Shown here in pieces: positions 17,552 to 26,742 of a stretch of DNA of 64,000 nucleotides. This DNA is from Nocardioides iriomotensis (GTDB lineage Bacteria; Actinomycetota; Actinomycetes; Propionibacteriales; Nocardioidaceae), in assembly GCF_004168035.1 (NCBI RefSeq), contig NZ_SDPU01000032.1, forward strand, positions 209,409 through 273,408, read 5' to 3'. The notes under the pieces were generated by a model. The model worked only from the letters and a program-made list of their open reading frames with translations. It had not been told where the DNA came from and made no database searches. The translations under genes were made by a program, and so were the position numbers. Within the stretch, counting starts at the first letter, position 1. Each line of letters begins with the position of its first letter.

Positions 17552-19603
17552 ATGACGTCCGAGCCGGATCCCGGGCAGCAGCCCTGGCTGCACGACCTCA
17601 CCCTCGTCCTGGCCGCGCCGACGCAGGTCTGGTCCGGCGCGGACGGGCAGGTCCGGCCCGGTGGCGCGCAGGGCGTGCTGCACGGCGACCGGCGGCTGCT
17701 CGACCGGCTCGAGCTCACCGTCGACGGTGAGGAGCCGAGCCCGGTCGCGGCGCACCCCGGCGGCGCGGGCGGTGCGGGCGGTCACGTGTTCGTCGCCGTG
17801 CCCCGCCGCCTCGGCGACGCCGGCCCCGACCCGACCGTGCGGGTCACCCGCACCCGTGCGGTGCGCCCGGGCGAGCTGCGCGAGTCGGTCGCGCTGACCT
17901 CGACCGCCGGGACGCCGACCGCCTGCACCGTGCAGATGCGGCTGGCCGCCGACCTGGCCTCGATGGACGAGATCAAGGCCGGTGGCCGGCCCGCCCCGGT
18001 GGGGCCGACCCGGCTCGACGCCGACGGCGCCACCTGGGAGGCGGACGGGTTCCGCGGCGAGGTCCGCGCACCGGGCGCGACGCTGGAGCGAGACGACGAG
18101 GCGCTCGTGGTCACCTGGACGCTCGACGTGCCCCCGGGCGGCCGGGTCGACCGCGAGCTCGTCGTGACGCTCACCGACGCCGACGCGGTCGTCACCGCCC
18201 CGGCGGGGCCGGCGGACTGGGCCGCGCCGACCGTGGTCAGCGCCGACCGCCGGCTCGGCCCGGCGCTCGACCAGGCGCTGGCCGACCTGCGGCTGCTCCG
18301 GCTGGCGACGACGGATGCGCCGGGCGAGGAGTTCGTCGGTGCGGGGGCGCCGTGGTTCCTCACCCTGTTCGGCCGCGACAGCCTCTGGGCGGCGCGGATG
18401 CTGCTGCCCGTGTCCACGGGCCTCGCCGGCTCGACGCTGCGGGTGCTGGCCGCACGGCAGGGCACCACGCGCGACGCGGCCACCGCCGAGCAGCCCGGGA
18501 AGATCCTGCACGAGGTGCGGGCCACGGCGATCGACGTCCGCGACGAGAGCCGCACCTTCACGCTGCCGCCGGTCTACTACGGCACCATCGACGCCACCCC
18601 GCTGTGGGCCGTGACCCTGCACGACGCCTGGCGCTGGGGGCTGCCCGCCGACGAGGTCGAGCCGCTGCTCCCCGCGCTCGAGCGGGCGCTGGCCTGGCAG
18701 GTCGAGGAGGGCGACCCCGACGGCGACTTCTTCCTGGAGTACGTCGACGAGACCGGCACCGGCCTGGCCAACCAGGGCTGGAAGGACTCCGGCGACTCGA
18801 TCCGGCGGGCCGACGGCTCGCTGGCCGGCGCGCCGGTGGCGCTGTGCGAGGTGCAGGCCTACGCGTACGCCGCCGCGACCCGGGGAGCCGACCTGCTGGA
18901 GGCGTTCGGCCGCTCTGGCACCGACCGGTGGCGGGCCTGGGCCGAGGAGCTGCGCACCCGGTTCCGCCGGCAGTTCTGGGTCGAGGACGCCCGCGGCGCC
19001 TTCCCGGCGATCGCGCTCGACGGTGCCAAGCAGCCGGTCGCGTCGGTGACCAGCAACATCGGGCACCTGCTCGGCACCGGGCTGCTCGACACCGACGAGG
19101 TCGACCTCGTCGCGCGCCGGCTGGTCGGCGAGGACATGCTGTCCGGGTTCGGCATCCGCACGCTGTCGAGCGACGCGCGGGGGTATTCCCCGACCGGCTA
19201 CCACGTCGGCTCGGTCTGGCCGCACGACACCGCGATCTGCCTGGCCGGGCTCGCCGCCGAGGGCCGCCCCGAGGTCGCCCCGGTGGCCGAGGCGCTGCTC
19301 GCCGCGATGGACGCGTTCGACGGCCGGCCGCCCGAGCTGTTCGCCGGGGACGCCCGGGCCGCGCACCCGGTCCCGCTGCCCTACCCGGCCGCCTGCCGGC
19401 CGCAGGCCTGGTCGGCCGCCGGCACCGTCTCGCTCACCGCGTCGCTGCTCGGCCTGGCGGCCGACGTACCCGCCGGCGCCGTGACCGCCTCGCCCGCCGC
19501 TCCCTGGCCGCTCGGCGTGACCACGGTCAGCGGGCTGCGGGCCGGCGACCGCGCGCTCGCGGTCGCCGTCGACGAGAGCGGGGCGGCGACCGTCAGCTGG
19601 TGA
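17552..19603 (+). CDS. Amylo-alpha-1,6-glucosidase / glycogen-debranching-like enzyme
   Basis: A 683-residue two-domain protein. The N-terminal beta-domain (QVWSGADGQVRPGGAQGVLHGDRRLLDR) matches the glycogen-debranching N-terminal family. The C-terminal part is an alpha/alpha six-hairpin glycosidase with WFLTLFGRDSLWAARM, YYGTIDATPLW, NQGWKDSGDSI and YHVGSVWPHD. By family it cleaves alpha-1,6 or related glucosidic branches. There is no signal peptide, so it would act on imported oligosaccharides. It is divergent from the LacI-transporter operon and shares its operators. The ATG has GGAAGAG 8 bases upstream. Its end overlaps the converging reductase by 11 bases. Confidence 0.85.
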   Translation: MTSEPDPGQQPWLHDLTLVLAAPTQVWSGADGQVRPGGAQGVLHGDRRLLDRLELTVDGEEPSPVAAHPGGAGGAGGHVFVAVPRRLGDAGPDPTVRVTRTRAVRPGELRESVALTSTAGTPTACTVQMRLAADLASMDEIKAGGRPAPVGPTRLDADGATWEADGFRGEVRAPGATLERDDEALVVTWTLDVPPGGRVDRELVVTLTDADAVVTAPAGPADWAAPTVVSADRRLGPALDQALADLRLLRLATTDAPGEEFVGAGAPWFLTLFGRDSLWAARMLLPVSTGLAGSTLRVLAARQGTTRDAATAEQPGKILHEVRATAIDVRDESRTFTLPPVYYGTIDATPLWAVTLHDAWRWGLPADEVEPLLPALERALAWQVEEGDPDGDFFLEYVDETGTGLANQGWKDSGDSIRRADGSLAGAPVALCEVQAYAYAAATRGADLLEAFGRSGTDRWRAWAEELRTRFRRQFWVEDARGAFPAIALDGAKQPVASVTSNIGHLLGTGLLDTDEVDLVARRLVGEDMLSGFGIRTLSSDARGYSPTGYHVGSVWPHDTAICLAGLAAEGRPEVAPVAEALLAAMDAFDGRPPELFAGDARAAHPVPLPYPAACRPQAWSAAGTVSLTASLLGLAADVPAGAVTASPAAPWPLGVTTVSGLRAGDRALAVAVDESGAATVSW

Positions 19604-20447
19604 GCAGCGCCCGGTCCTCGTCGTCGAGCTCGACGTGGACCGCCGCGGCGGAGTCGGCGACCGACTCGGGCCGGCTCGCGCCCGGGATCGGGATCATCGC
19701 CTCCGACAGGGAGAGCTCCCAGGCCAGGCACGCCTGCTGCGGGCTGATCCCGTGCTTGGTCGCGACCTTGCCGAACGCCTCCCACTCGCTGCCGAGGTCA
19801 CCCGCCCGGCTCATCCCGCCGAGCGGGCTCCAGGCCAGGAACGCGAGGCCGAGCTCGGCACAGAGGTCGATCTCGTCGCGCGACGAGAGGAACGCCGGGC
19901 TGAACTGGTTCTGCACCGCGACCAGCCCGTCGCCGAGCTCGCGGTGCGCGAGCCGGATCTGCTCCGGGTTGGCGTTGGACAGCCCGGCGGCGGCGATCAG
20001 ACCCTCGTCGAGCAGCGCCTTCAGCCCGCCGACCGTCTCGGCGTAGTCGACCTGCGGGTCGGGCCGGTGGTGCTGGTACAGCGCGATCTGCTCCACGCCG
20101 AGCCGCTGCATGGAGGCGAGGCAGGCCCGGCGCAGGTACGCCGGCGTCCCGTCGAGCTCCCAGTCGGTGCCGCGCCGGGTGTGGCCGCCCTTGGTCGCGA
20201 CGAGCACGTCGTCCGGGCCGGCGCCGTACTCCTCGAGCGCCTTGGCGACGAGCACCTCGTTGTGGCCGAACGTCGCCTCGTCGGGCGAGTAGGCGTCGGC
20301 GGTGTCGATGAGGGTCACGCCCTCGTCGAGCGCCCGCTTGATGGTGCGGAGCCCGCGCTCCTCGTCGTTGTGCTCCCGGACCGACATCGGCATGGCGCCG
20401 AGGCCGATCGCGCTGACCGTGCGCGTCCCGATCCGTCGCTGCTTCAT
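19593..20447 (-). CDS. Aldo/keto reductase
   Basis: A 284-residue (alpha/beta)8 NADPH-dependent oxidoreductase. The catalytic residues are the Asp and Tyr of IDTADAYSPDE, the Lys of VATKGG and the His of YQHHRPDP; the C-terminal cofactor-binding segment is IPIPGASRPESVADS. The substrate is unknown. TAGGCT lies 7 bases upstream of the ATG and its first three bases are the stop codon of the upstream LysR gene, so the gene probably has its own leaderless promoter. Its 3' end overlaps the converging debranching enzyme. Confidence 0.93.
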   Translation of the reverse strand: MKQRRIGTRTVSAIGLGAMPMSVREHNDEERGLRTIKRALDEGVTLIDTADAYSPDEATFGHNEVLVAKALEEYGAGPDDVLVATKGGHTRRGTDWELDGTPAYLRRACLASMQRLGVEQIALYQHHRPDPQVDYAETVGGLKALLDEGLIAAAGLSNANPEQIRLAHRELGDGLVAVQNQFSPAFLSSRDEIDLCAELGLAFLAWSPLGGMSRAGDLGSEWEAFGKVATKHGISPQQACLAWELSLSEAMIPIPGASRPESVADSAAAVHVELDDEDRALLTS

Positions 20448-20457
20448 GCCGGCCAGC

Positions 20458-21375
20458 CTAGGCAGGGCGGTTCGTGTGCGCCTCCAGCCGGTCCAGCACC
20501 AGCCGCAACGGCGGCCACGACGCCCGCCCCCGCCGGGTGACCGTGTAGGACCGGAGCAGCACCTCGGGGTCCCGCAGCCGGACGATCGCCACGCCGCCGC
20601 GCGCCCCCATGGCCTCGGGCAGCAGGGCCACGCCCAGCCCGGCGGCGACCAGCTCCTGGACCAGGTCGAGGCTGTCGACCTGGTGCACCACCCGCGGCTC
20701 GAAGCCTGCCATCGAGGCCACCATGCGGACGACGTCCTCGTCGGCGGTGTTGCGCGAGTTGACGATCCAGTCGTGCCCGGCGAACCGCCGGAACACCTCC
20801 GTCGCCCGCCCGCGCAGGGTGGCCTCCGCCGCCGGCACGCCCAGGTGCCAGGGCGCCTGCCAGAGCGGCCGGGCCTCGAACAACGGGTCGAACCGCGCCG
20901 GCGCGAGGTCGTAGTCGTAGGCCAGCGCCAGGTCGATGTCGTCGCGCCGGAGGAGGTCGTAGGCCTCGTAGGGCTCGTGCTCCCGGATCTGCAGCCGTAC
21001 GGCGGGATGGGTGCCGGCGAGGGCGTGCAGCACCGGCATCAGCGACCGCCGGATCGCCGTCCCGAACCCCGCGACGCGCACCGTCCCGACCGGGTCGGCG
21101 CGCGGGTCGAGGTCGAGCCGCGCGGCGTCGACCGCGGCCAGGATCGTCACCGCGTGGTCGGCCAGTCGCTGCCCCGCCGGGGTGAGCCGGACCCGGCGGC
21201 CGTCGGGCTCCACCAAAGGCGTGCCGACCTCGCGGGCCAGGGTCGCGATCTGCTGGCTCACCGTGGAGGTGGTGGTGTGCAGCTCCTCGGCGACCTCGCG
21301 CATGGAGCCGCGCCGGGACAGCTCGAGCAGCATCTCCAGGCGGCGCAGGTCCACCCGACGATTGTCCATGATCAT
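20458..21375 (-). CDS. LysR-family transcriptional regulator
   Basis: A 305-residue LysR protein. The N-terminal winged helix-turn-helix is [53 protein letters not shown], followed by a type 2 periplasmic-binding effector domain. It is divergent from the EamA transporter gene with a 62-base gap holding an inverted repeat, the usual layout for a LysR protein and the exporter it controls. Either ATG, 21375 or 21369, could serve as start. The co-inducer is unknown. Confidence 0.92.
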   Translation of the reverse strand: MIMDNRRVDLRRLEMLLELSRRGSMREVAEELHTTTSTVSQQIATLAREVGTPLVEPDGRRVRLTPAGQRLADHAVTILAAVDAARLDLDPRADPVGTVRVAGFGTAIRRSLMPVLHALAGTHPAVRLQIREHEPYEAYDLLRRDDIDLALAYDYDLAPARFDPLFEARPLWQAPWHLGVPAAEATLRGRATEVFRRFAGHDWIVNSRNTADEDVVRMVASMAGFEPRVVHQVDSLDLVQELVAAGLGVALLPEAMGARGGVAIVRLRDPEVLLRSYTVTRRGRASWPPLRLVLDRLEAHTNRPA

Positions 21376-21376
21376 C

Positions 21377-21396
21377 GAACGAACCGTCCATCGTTC
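21377..21396. promoter_or_regulatory. Probable LysR binding site
   Basis: Inverted repeat GAACGA-N8-TCGTTC in the LysR/EamA divergent gap, immediately upstream of the LysR start. LysR proteins typically bind interrupted dyads of this kind. The assignment rests on position and symmetry only. Confidence 0.5.
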
Positions 21397-21437
21397 ACAC
21401 GTGGACGCGAACGGTGCCGGTGTGGCGTCATGGAGTC

Positions 21438-22343
21438 ATGACCACGACCGCACCCGTCACGACGCCGACCGGGGGACGTTCCCCGGCGACGGTCGGCACC
21501 TCCTTCGCGGTCGCGTCGATGCTGACGGTGCAGGTCGGCGTCGCGGTCGCCGTCGGGCTGTTCGACGACATCGGACCGGCGGGCGCCGCCTTCCTGCGCC
21601 TGGCCTGGGCCGGTCTGATCCTGCTGGCGCTGGTGCGGCCGCGGCGGGAGCAGTTCACCCGCTCGTCGTTCCTCGCCTGCGTCGCGCTCGGCACGGTGAC
21701 CGCCGGGGTCACGATGCTCTTCATGGGCGCGGTCGCGCGGCTGCCGATGGGCACGGCGAGCGCCCTGGAGTTCCTCGGCCCGCTCGCCGTCGCGGTGGTC
21801 CGCAGCCACGGCCGCGGACGGGCGTACGCGCTGCTCGCCGCCGTCGGCGTGCTGCTGCTGACCGAGCCGTGGCACGGCGGCACCGACCTCGTCGGCGTCG
21901 CGTTCGCGCTCGGTGCCGCGCTGTGCTGGGCGTCGTACATCCTGCTGACGCAGAAGGTCGGCGACCAGGTCACCGGCATCACCGGGCTGGCCGTGTCGAT
22001 GCCGGTCGCCGGCCTCGTGGCCACCGTGGTCGCCGGCCCGTCGACCTTCGGTGACCTGACCTGGCAGATCCTGCTCTACGGGCTCGGCCTGGCGATCCTG
22101 CTGCCTGTCATCCCGTTCACGCTCGAGCTGCTGGCGCTGCGGCGGCTGACCACCGGCGCCTTCGGCACGCTGATGGCGCTGGAGCCCGCGTTCGCGCTGC
22201 TCGTCGGCCTGGTCCTGCTGCACCAGGTGCCGGGCGTCCTGCCGGTCGTCGGGATCGGGTGCGTCATCGCGGCCGGCATCGGCGCGCAGCGCACCGGCGC
22301 CAGGGTTACACCACCGGAGACCGGGGCACCGTCGGTGGCATGA
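21438..22343 (+). CDS. EamA-family (RhtA-like) metabolite exporter
   Basis: A 301-residue drug/metabolite transporter with about ten membrane helices in two EamA repeats ([40 protein letters not shown] and a second half starting [22 protein letters not shown]). The second half resembles RhtA, which exports homoserine and threonine; the actual substrate here is unknown. The ATG at 21438 was chosen at the start of conserved sequence. Its stop overlaps the photolyase start as ATGA. Divergent LysR suggests regulated expression. Confidence 0.9.
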   Translation: MTTTAPVTTPTGGRSPATVGTSFAVASMLTVQVGVAVAVGLFDDIGPAGAAFLRLAWAGLILLALVRPRREQFTRSSFLACVALGTVTAGVTMLFMGAVARLPMGTASALEFLGPLAVAVVRSHGRGRAYALLAAVGVLLLTEPWHGGTDLVGVAFALGAALCWASYILLTQKVGDQVTGITGLAVSMPVAGLVATVVAGPSTFGDLTWQILLYGLGLAILLPVIPFTLELLALRRLTTGAFGTLMALEPAFALLVGLVLLHQVPGVLPVVGIGCVIAAGIGAQRTGARVTPPETGAPSVA

Positions 22344-23801
22344 CGTCGGCGCAGCTGGTCCTCCCGCACCAGCTGTTCGTCGAGCACCTCGACGCCGACC
22401 AGGACACGCTGATGGTGCTGGTCGAACCCGACCTCTTCTTCCGCCAGTTCCCCTTCCACCTGCACAAGCTCGTGCTGCACCGGGCCTCGATGACCTCGTT
22501 CGAGGACCGGCTCCGCGAGGCCGGGTTCGCCACCGTGTACGTCGCGACCAGCGCCGGCACCAGCAGCAACGACGCGCTCGCCGACGTGCTGCGCGCCAAC
22601 CGGGTCACCGAGGTCACGGTCTACGACGTCGTCGACGACTGGCTCGACCGCGACCTGCGCCGGGTCTGCCGGTCGGTCGGCGCCGTCCTCACCGAGGCGG
22701 TGACGCCGAACTTCCTCACCACACCGGAGCAGATCGAGGCGACGTTCGCGGCACCGACAGCCGCGCATGCAGCACTTCTACGAGGCGCAGCGCCGCCGGC
22801 TCGACCTGCTGATGGAGGGGGGCAAGCCGGTCGGCGGGCGGTGGAGCTACGACACCGACAACCGCGAGCGGTTGCCGAAGGACGTGGCGCTCCCGGACCC
22901 GCCGCGCGCGACCCGCACCGACCACGTGCGCGACGCGCTCGCCTGGGTGGCCGAGGAGTTCCCCGACAACCCCGGTGACGCGTCGACCTTCCACTGGCCG
23001 ACGACGCACCGGCAGGCGGAGAACTGGCTGCAGCGCTTCCTCGACGAGCGCTTCCACGACTTCGGTCCCTACGAGGACGCGATCGCCGCCGACCAGCCGT
23101 GGCTGTTCCACTCGGTGATCTCGCCCGCGCTCAACATCGGCCTGCTCGACCCCGAGCACGTGGTCCGGGCAGCCGTCGAGCACGCCACCGCGCACGACGT
23201 ACCGCTGCCGAGCCTGGAGGGATTCGTCCGTCAGGTCATCGGCTGGCGGGAGTACATGCGGGCGACGTACGTCGTCCACGGCCCCCGGCTGCGCACCCGC
23301 AACCTGCTGCGGCTGGCCCGCAACCTCGGGCCGGGCTGGTGGGACGGCAGCACCGGGCTCGACCCCGTGGACGTCGTCGTACGGCGGGTCCTGCGGCACG
23401 GCTACGCGCACCACATCGAGCGGCTCATGGTGCTCGGCAACGCCATGCTGCTGCTGCGCACCGACCCCGACGAGGTCTACGCGTGGTTCATGAGCCTGTT
23501 CGTCGACGCCTACGACTGGGTGATGGTGCCGAACGTCTACGCGATGAGCCAGTTCAGCGGCGGCGAGCTGGTCACCACGAAGCCGTACGTGTCGGGCAGC
23601 AACTACCTGCGCACGATGGGCGACTTCGCCACCGGCGACTGGACGACCGCGTGGGACGCGCTCTACTGGCAGTTCGTCGACGACCACCGTGACGGCTTCG
23701 CCGCCAACCCGCGCGCGTCGATGGCGGTGCGCACTCTCGACAGGATGAAGCCGGAGCGGCGTCGTGAGCTCGCGGCCGTCGCCGCCGACTGGCTGGGCTG
23801 A
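22340..23801 (+). pseudogene. Cryptochrome/photolyase-family gene with a frameshift
   Basis: Two adjoining reading frames encode one prokaryotic (6-4)-photolyase/PhrB-like protein of about 485 residues. Part one (from ATG 22340) gives the N-terminal DeoxyRibodipyrimidine-like domain (LVLPHQLFVEHLDAD... TPNFLTTPEQIEATF). Part two resumes one base out of frame with RQPRMQHFYEAQRRRLDLLMEGG and runs to 23801 (HHIERLMVLGNAMLLL, WVMVPNVYAMSQFSGGELVTTKPY, FAD/DNA-contacting region). The indel lies between about 22742 and 22757 (one extra base). It is either a real mutation, a sequencing error, or much less likely programmed frameshifting. Part two contains no cysteine, so the [4Fe-4S] ligands of classic FeS-BCP photolyases are absent. 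Its start overlaps the EamA stop. Confidence 0.85.
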
Positions 23802-23814
23802 CGGTTCGGCGCAG

Positions 23815-24672
23815 TCAGCGCAGGCCCGCGCCCGAGCCGTACTTCTGCCGGGCGAAGTCGAGCATCGTGTCCAGGGTCGGCCCGCCCTGCTGCGGGGAGA
23901 TCCGGAAGTACTCCGGCGGCCCGCCGTCCGCGTACCGCCGGGCCAGCACGTAGTAGCGCTGCCCGTCCACGCGGAGCGCCGCGGCGACCGAGGCGTCGGT
24001 ACCGTCGACGAAGCCCGGGATGTCGGGGCGCTGGAACGCCTCGACCACGGTGACGCCGCCGCGCACGGCAGCGAGCTGTCCGTTGGGGAGGAGCTCGACC
24101 CAGTCGCGGACGTCGGCCGGGTCGGCGGCCTGGGTCGGGTCGTCGTCGACGCCGAGCTGGAAACCGATCCACTCCCCCAGGTTGCGCGCGCCGTAGGTGC
24201 CGTAGGGCTGCCACACGGCGGACGAGCCGCCGTTCCTCGCGAGAGTGAGGAGGTACCAGCGCCGCTCGCCGTCGAGGGTGAGGTCGAAGCCGACGGAGTC
24301 GACCGTGCGTCCCTCGGTCGCCGGGTCCTCGTACCGCTCGACGATCCGGGTGTCCGCCCGCAGCAGGACCTCGCCCTGGCTGTCGTAGCCCGCCCACTCG
24401 TCGCCCGGGAGCCGTTCGGGTGACGGCGTCGGCTCGGCCGTCGGGGTCTCGTCGGCGGGTTGGACGGTGCGGGGCTCGCCGCCTCCGCCCGTCATCGCCG
24501 CGGCCACGCCGACGACGGCCACCGCGACGAGGGTGGTGGCGGCCGAGGTGATGATCCGCTGCCGGCGCAGCGCGCGGTGACCCGCGGTGAGCCGGTCGCC
24601 GGCCGGCGGCAGCGGCGGCCCGTCGGACCAGGCGGTGCCGAGCCGCTCCTCGAGCTGAGTGGTGTCGCTCAT
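23815..24672 (-). CDS. Single-pass membrane protein downstream of a sigma factor (putative regulator)
   Basis: A 285-residue protein. The first 40 residues are cytoplasmic and charged (HRALRRQR), then one membrane helix (IITSAATTLVAVAVVGVAAAM), a Pro/Thr-rich linker, and a 200-residue extracytoplasmic domain with repeated aromatic strands that I do not recognise. It starts 1 base beyond the stop of the SigE-family sigma gene, the position usually taken by a cognate anti-sigma or membrane regulator. No zinc-binding HxxxCxxC motif is present. The anti-sigma role is inference from position. Confidence 0.75.
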   Translation of the reverse strand: MSDTTQLEERLGTAWSDGPPLPPAGDRLTAGHRALRRQRIITSAATTLVAVAVVGVAAAMTGGGGEPRTVQPADETPTAEPTPSPERLPGDEWAGYDSQGEVLLRADTRIVERYEDPATEGRTVDSVGFDLTLDGERRWYLLTLARNGGSSAVWQPYGTYGARNLGEWIGFQLGVDDDPTQAADPADVRDWVELLPNGQLAAVRGGVTVVEAFQRPDIPGFVDGTDASVAAALRVDGQRYYVLARRYADGGPPEYFRISPQQGGPTLDTMLDFARQKYGSGAGLR

Positions 24673-24673
24673 G

Positions 24674-25186
24674 TCAGTCCTCCTGGCGGCGGTTCTGCGC
24701 GGGGGTGGCGAGCAGCTCCTGCAGCCGGGCCAGGCCGCGGGAGGTGTGGCTCTTGACGGTGCCGACCGAGATGCCGAGCTCGTGGGCGACCTGCTCGACG
24801 CTCAGGTCGGCGACGTGCCGGAGCACGACGGTCCGGCGTTGCATGGGCGGCAGCTGCTGCAGCGCCTGCACCAGCTCGTCGCGCACCTCGACGCCCGGTC
24901 CCGGGGGGGCGGCCGGGTCCCGGTCGGGCAGGCCGGGCAGCTCGCGCGACGAGGGCCGGCGCCGCTCGTCGAGCAGCGCGTTGAGGATGATCCGGCGGAC
25001 GTAGGCGTCCTCGACCCCGGCGCGCGACAGCCGCGGCCACGCGACGTACAGCTTGGTGAAGGCGGTCTGCAGCAGGTCCTCGGCCTGGTGCCAGCTCCCG
25101 CACATCGCGTAGGCGACCCGGCGCAGCCGCTCCTGTCGCGACGCGACGTACTCGCTGAACGCGGCGTCCCGCTCCGCCTGGCGCAT
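24674..25186 (-). CDS. SigE-family ECF RNA polymerase sigma factor
   Basis: A 170-residue extracytoplasmic-function sigma factor of the actinobacterial SigE-family (TIGR02983-like) group. Region 2 is AYAMCGSWHQAEDLLQTAFTKLYVAWPR. Region 4 is LQQLPPMQRRTVVLRHVADLSVEQVAHELGISVGTVKSHTSRGLARLQ. The ATG at 25186 (RQAERDAAFSEYVASRQ) matches the usual start of the family; an in-frame GTG at 25222 would add 12 residues. It is cotranscribed with the membrane protein downstream. Confidence 0.92.
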   Translation of the reverse strand: MRQAERDAAFSEYVASRQERLRRVAYAMCGSWHQAEDLLQTAFTKLYVAWPRLSRAGVEDAYVRRIILNALLDERRRPSSRELPGLPDRDPAAPPGPGVEVRDELVQALQQLPPMQRRTVVLRHVADLSVEQVAHELGISVGTVKSHTSRGLARLQELLATPAQNRRQED

Positions 25187-25275
25187 CCGTCCCCCGGTTG
25201 GTCGATCGTGGTCGGTCCTCACCCTGGTAACGCACGAAGCCGCGGCGAGGTTGTCACGCGTGGTCGAATGGCGTC

Positions 25276-26652
25276 ATGGACCAGCCCGATCCTGCCGCCC
25301 TGGCTGACCTCGCGGCCTCGTTGCCCGACGGCGTCGTGGTCACGGACCCCGACCTCACGCAGAAGTACCGTCTCGACCGCTCCCAGGACGACGCCGCCGG
25401 CACGCCCGCGGTGGTGGTACGGGCCGAGGACGCCGCGCAGGTGCAGGCGGCCGTGCGCTGGGCGGCACGGCACGCGGTCCCGGTCGTCCCGCGCGGCGCC
25501 GGCAGCGGGCTCAGTGGCGGGTCCTCCGCGGTCGACGGCGGACTGGTGCTGTCGCTGGAACGGATGCGGGCGATCGAGATCGACACCGAGTCGCAGGTCG
25601 CGGTCGTCGAGGCGGGCGCGTTCAACGCCGAGGTCAAGCAGGCGGCCGCCGAGCACGGGCTCTGGTACCCGCCGGACCCGTCGTCCTACGAGATCTGCTC
25701 GATCGGCGGCAACATCGCGACCAACGCCGGCGGGCTGTGCTGCGTGAAGTACGGCGTCACCACCGACTACGTGCTCGGCCTCGACGTCGTGCTCGCCGAC
25801 GGCACGCTCGTCACGCTCGGCGGGAAGCGGATCAAGGACGTCGCCGGGCTGCCGCTGCTCAAGCTCTTCGTCGGCAGCGAGGGCACGCTCGGGATCGTCA
25901 CCCGGGCGGTCCTGCGGCTCGTGCCCGCCCAGGCCCCGCGCGCGACGATGGTCGCGACCTTCCCGAACGTCGACGCCGCCGCGCGAGCCGTCGTGGCCGT
26001 CCGCCGTACCCTCCGGCCGTCGATGCTGGAGCTGATGGACCGGGCGTCGATCAACGCCGTCGAGGACTACCGTCCGATGGGCCTCGACCGGACGGCCGGC
26101 GCGCTGCTGCTCGCCCAGTCGGACGCGCCCGGCGTCTCGTGCGGCGCCGAGGTCGAGCTCATGCGCGCCGCCTGCGAGGCCGCCGGCGCGACCGAGCTGT
26201 TCGTGACCGACGACCCCGACGAGGGCGAGATGTTCGTCGAGGCGCGGCGGATCGCGATCCCGGCGATCGAGACCACCGGTGCGCTGATGCTCGAGGACGT
26301 CGGCGCCCCGGTCCCGCTGCTGCCCGACCTGCTCGCCGCGATCGAGGAGGTCGCGGCGGCGTACGACGTCCGGATCCCCGTCATCGCGCACGCGGGCGAC
26401 GGCAACACCCACCCGATCGTCGTGTACGACGCGGGCGACGCCGACTCCGAGAAGCGCGCCCGCGAGGCGTTCCGCGAGGTCATGCAGCGGGCCATCGACC
26501 TCGGTGGGACCATCACCGGCGAGCACGGCGTCGGTCGCACCAAGAAGGAGCTGCTGCCGACCCAGCTCGGCCCCGACGTGATGGCGCTGAGCCGGCGGGT
26601 CAAGGACGCCCTGGACCCCCAGGGCATCCTGAACCCGGGGGCGGTGCTGTAG
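25276..26652 (+). CDS. FAD-linked oxidase, glycolate/D-lactate oxidase subunit (GlcD-like)
   Basis: A 458-residue flavoprotein. The FAD-binding_4 domain includes VVPRGAGSGLSGGSSAVDGGLVLSLERM near residues 73-100 and SIGGNIATNAGGLCCVKYG near 145. The C-terminal FAD-oxidase domain ends GEHGVGRTKKELLPTQLGPDVMALSRRVKDALDP, with the substrate-binding HAGDGNTHP motif before it. It oxidises a 2-hydroxy acid such as glycolate or D-lactate; which one cannot be told from sequence. No GlcE/GlcF partners are adjacent. It ends 11 bases before a double-hairpin repeat. Confidence 0.92.
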   Translation: MDQPDPAALADLAASLPDGVVVTDPDLTQKYRLDRSQDDAAGTPAVVVRAEDAAQVQAAVRWAARHAVPVVPRGAGSGLSGGSSAVDGGLVLSLERMRAIEIDTESQVAVVEAGAFNAEVKQAAAEHGLWYPPDPSSYEICSIGGNIATNAGGLCCVKYGVTTDYVLGLDVVLADGTLVTLGGKRIKDVAGLPLLKLFVGSEGTLGIVTRAVLRLVPAQAPRATMVATFPNVDAAARAVVAVRRTLRPSMLELMDRASINAVEDYRPMGLDRTAGALLLAQSDAPGVSCGAEVELMRAACEAAGATELFVTDDPDEGEMFVEARRIAIPAIETTGALMLEDVGAPVPLLPDLLAAIEEVAAAYDVRIPVIAHAGDGNTHPIVVYDAGDADSEKRAREAFREVMQRAIDLGGTITGEHGVGRTKKELLPTQLGPDVMALSRRVKDALDPQGILNPGAVL

Positions 26653-26663
26653 GGGGCGTCGGA

Positions 26664-26724
26664 GTCCCTGGTGCACCAGGGACCCCTGCACTTCCAGGCC
26701 GACACAACACCCGGGAAGTGCAGG
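26664..26724. repeat. Double-hairpin interspersed repeat, copy 2 (inverted)
   Basis: Hairpin GTCCCTGG (26664-26671)/CCAGGGAC (26676-26683) is followed by CCTGCACTTCC (26685-26695) pairing with GGAAGTGCAGG (26714-26724). The unit is the reverse complement of the copy at 12937-12997, with variation mainly in the loops. Again it fills the gap between two convergent genes. Confidence 0.9.
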
Positions 26725-26742
26725 ACTCGGCCTGGAAGCTCC

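Noticed and set aside
22259..22978. Reading the photolyase N-terminal frame to its own stop as a separate protein
   Set aside because: After about 22750 the translation loses all family similarity and becomes Arg/Pro-rich, while the next frame continues the photolyase.
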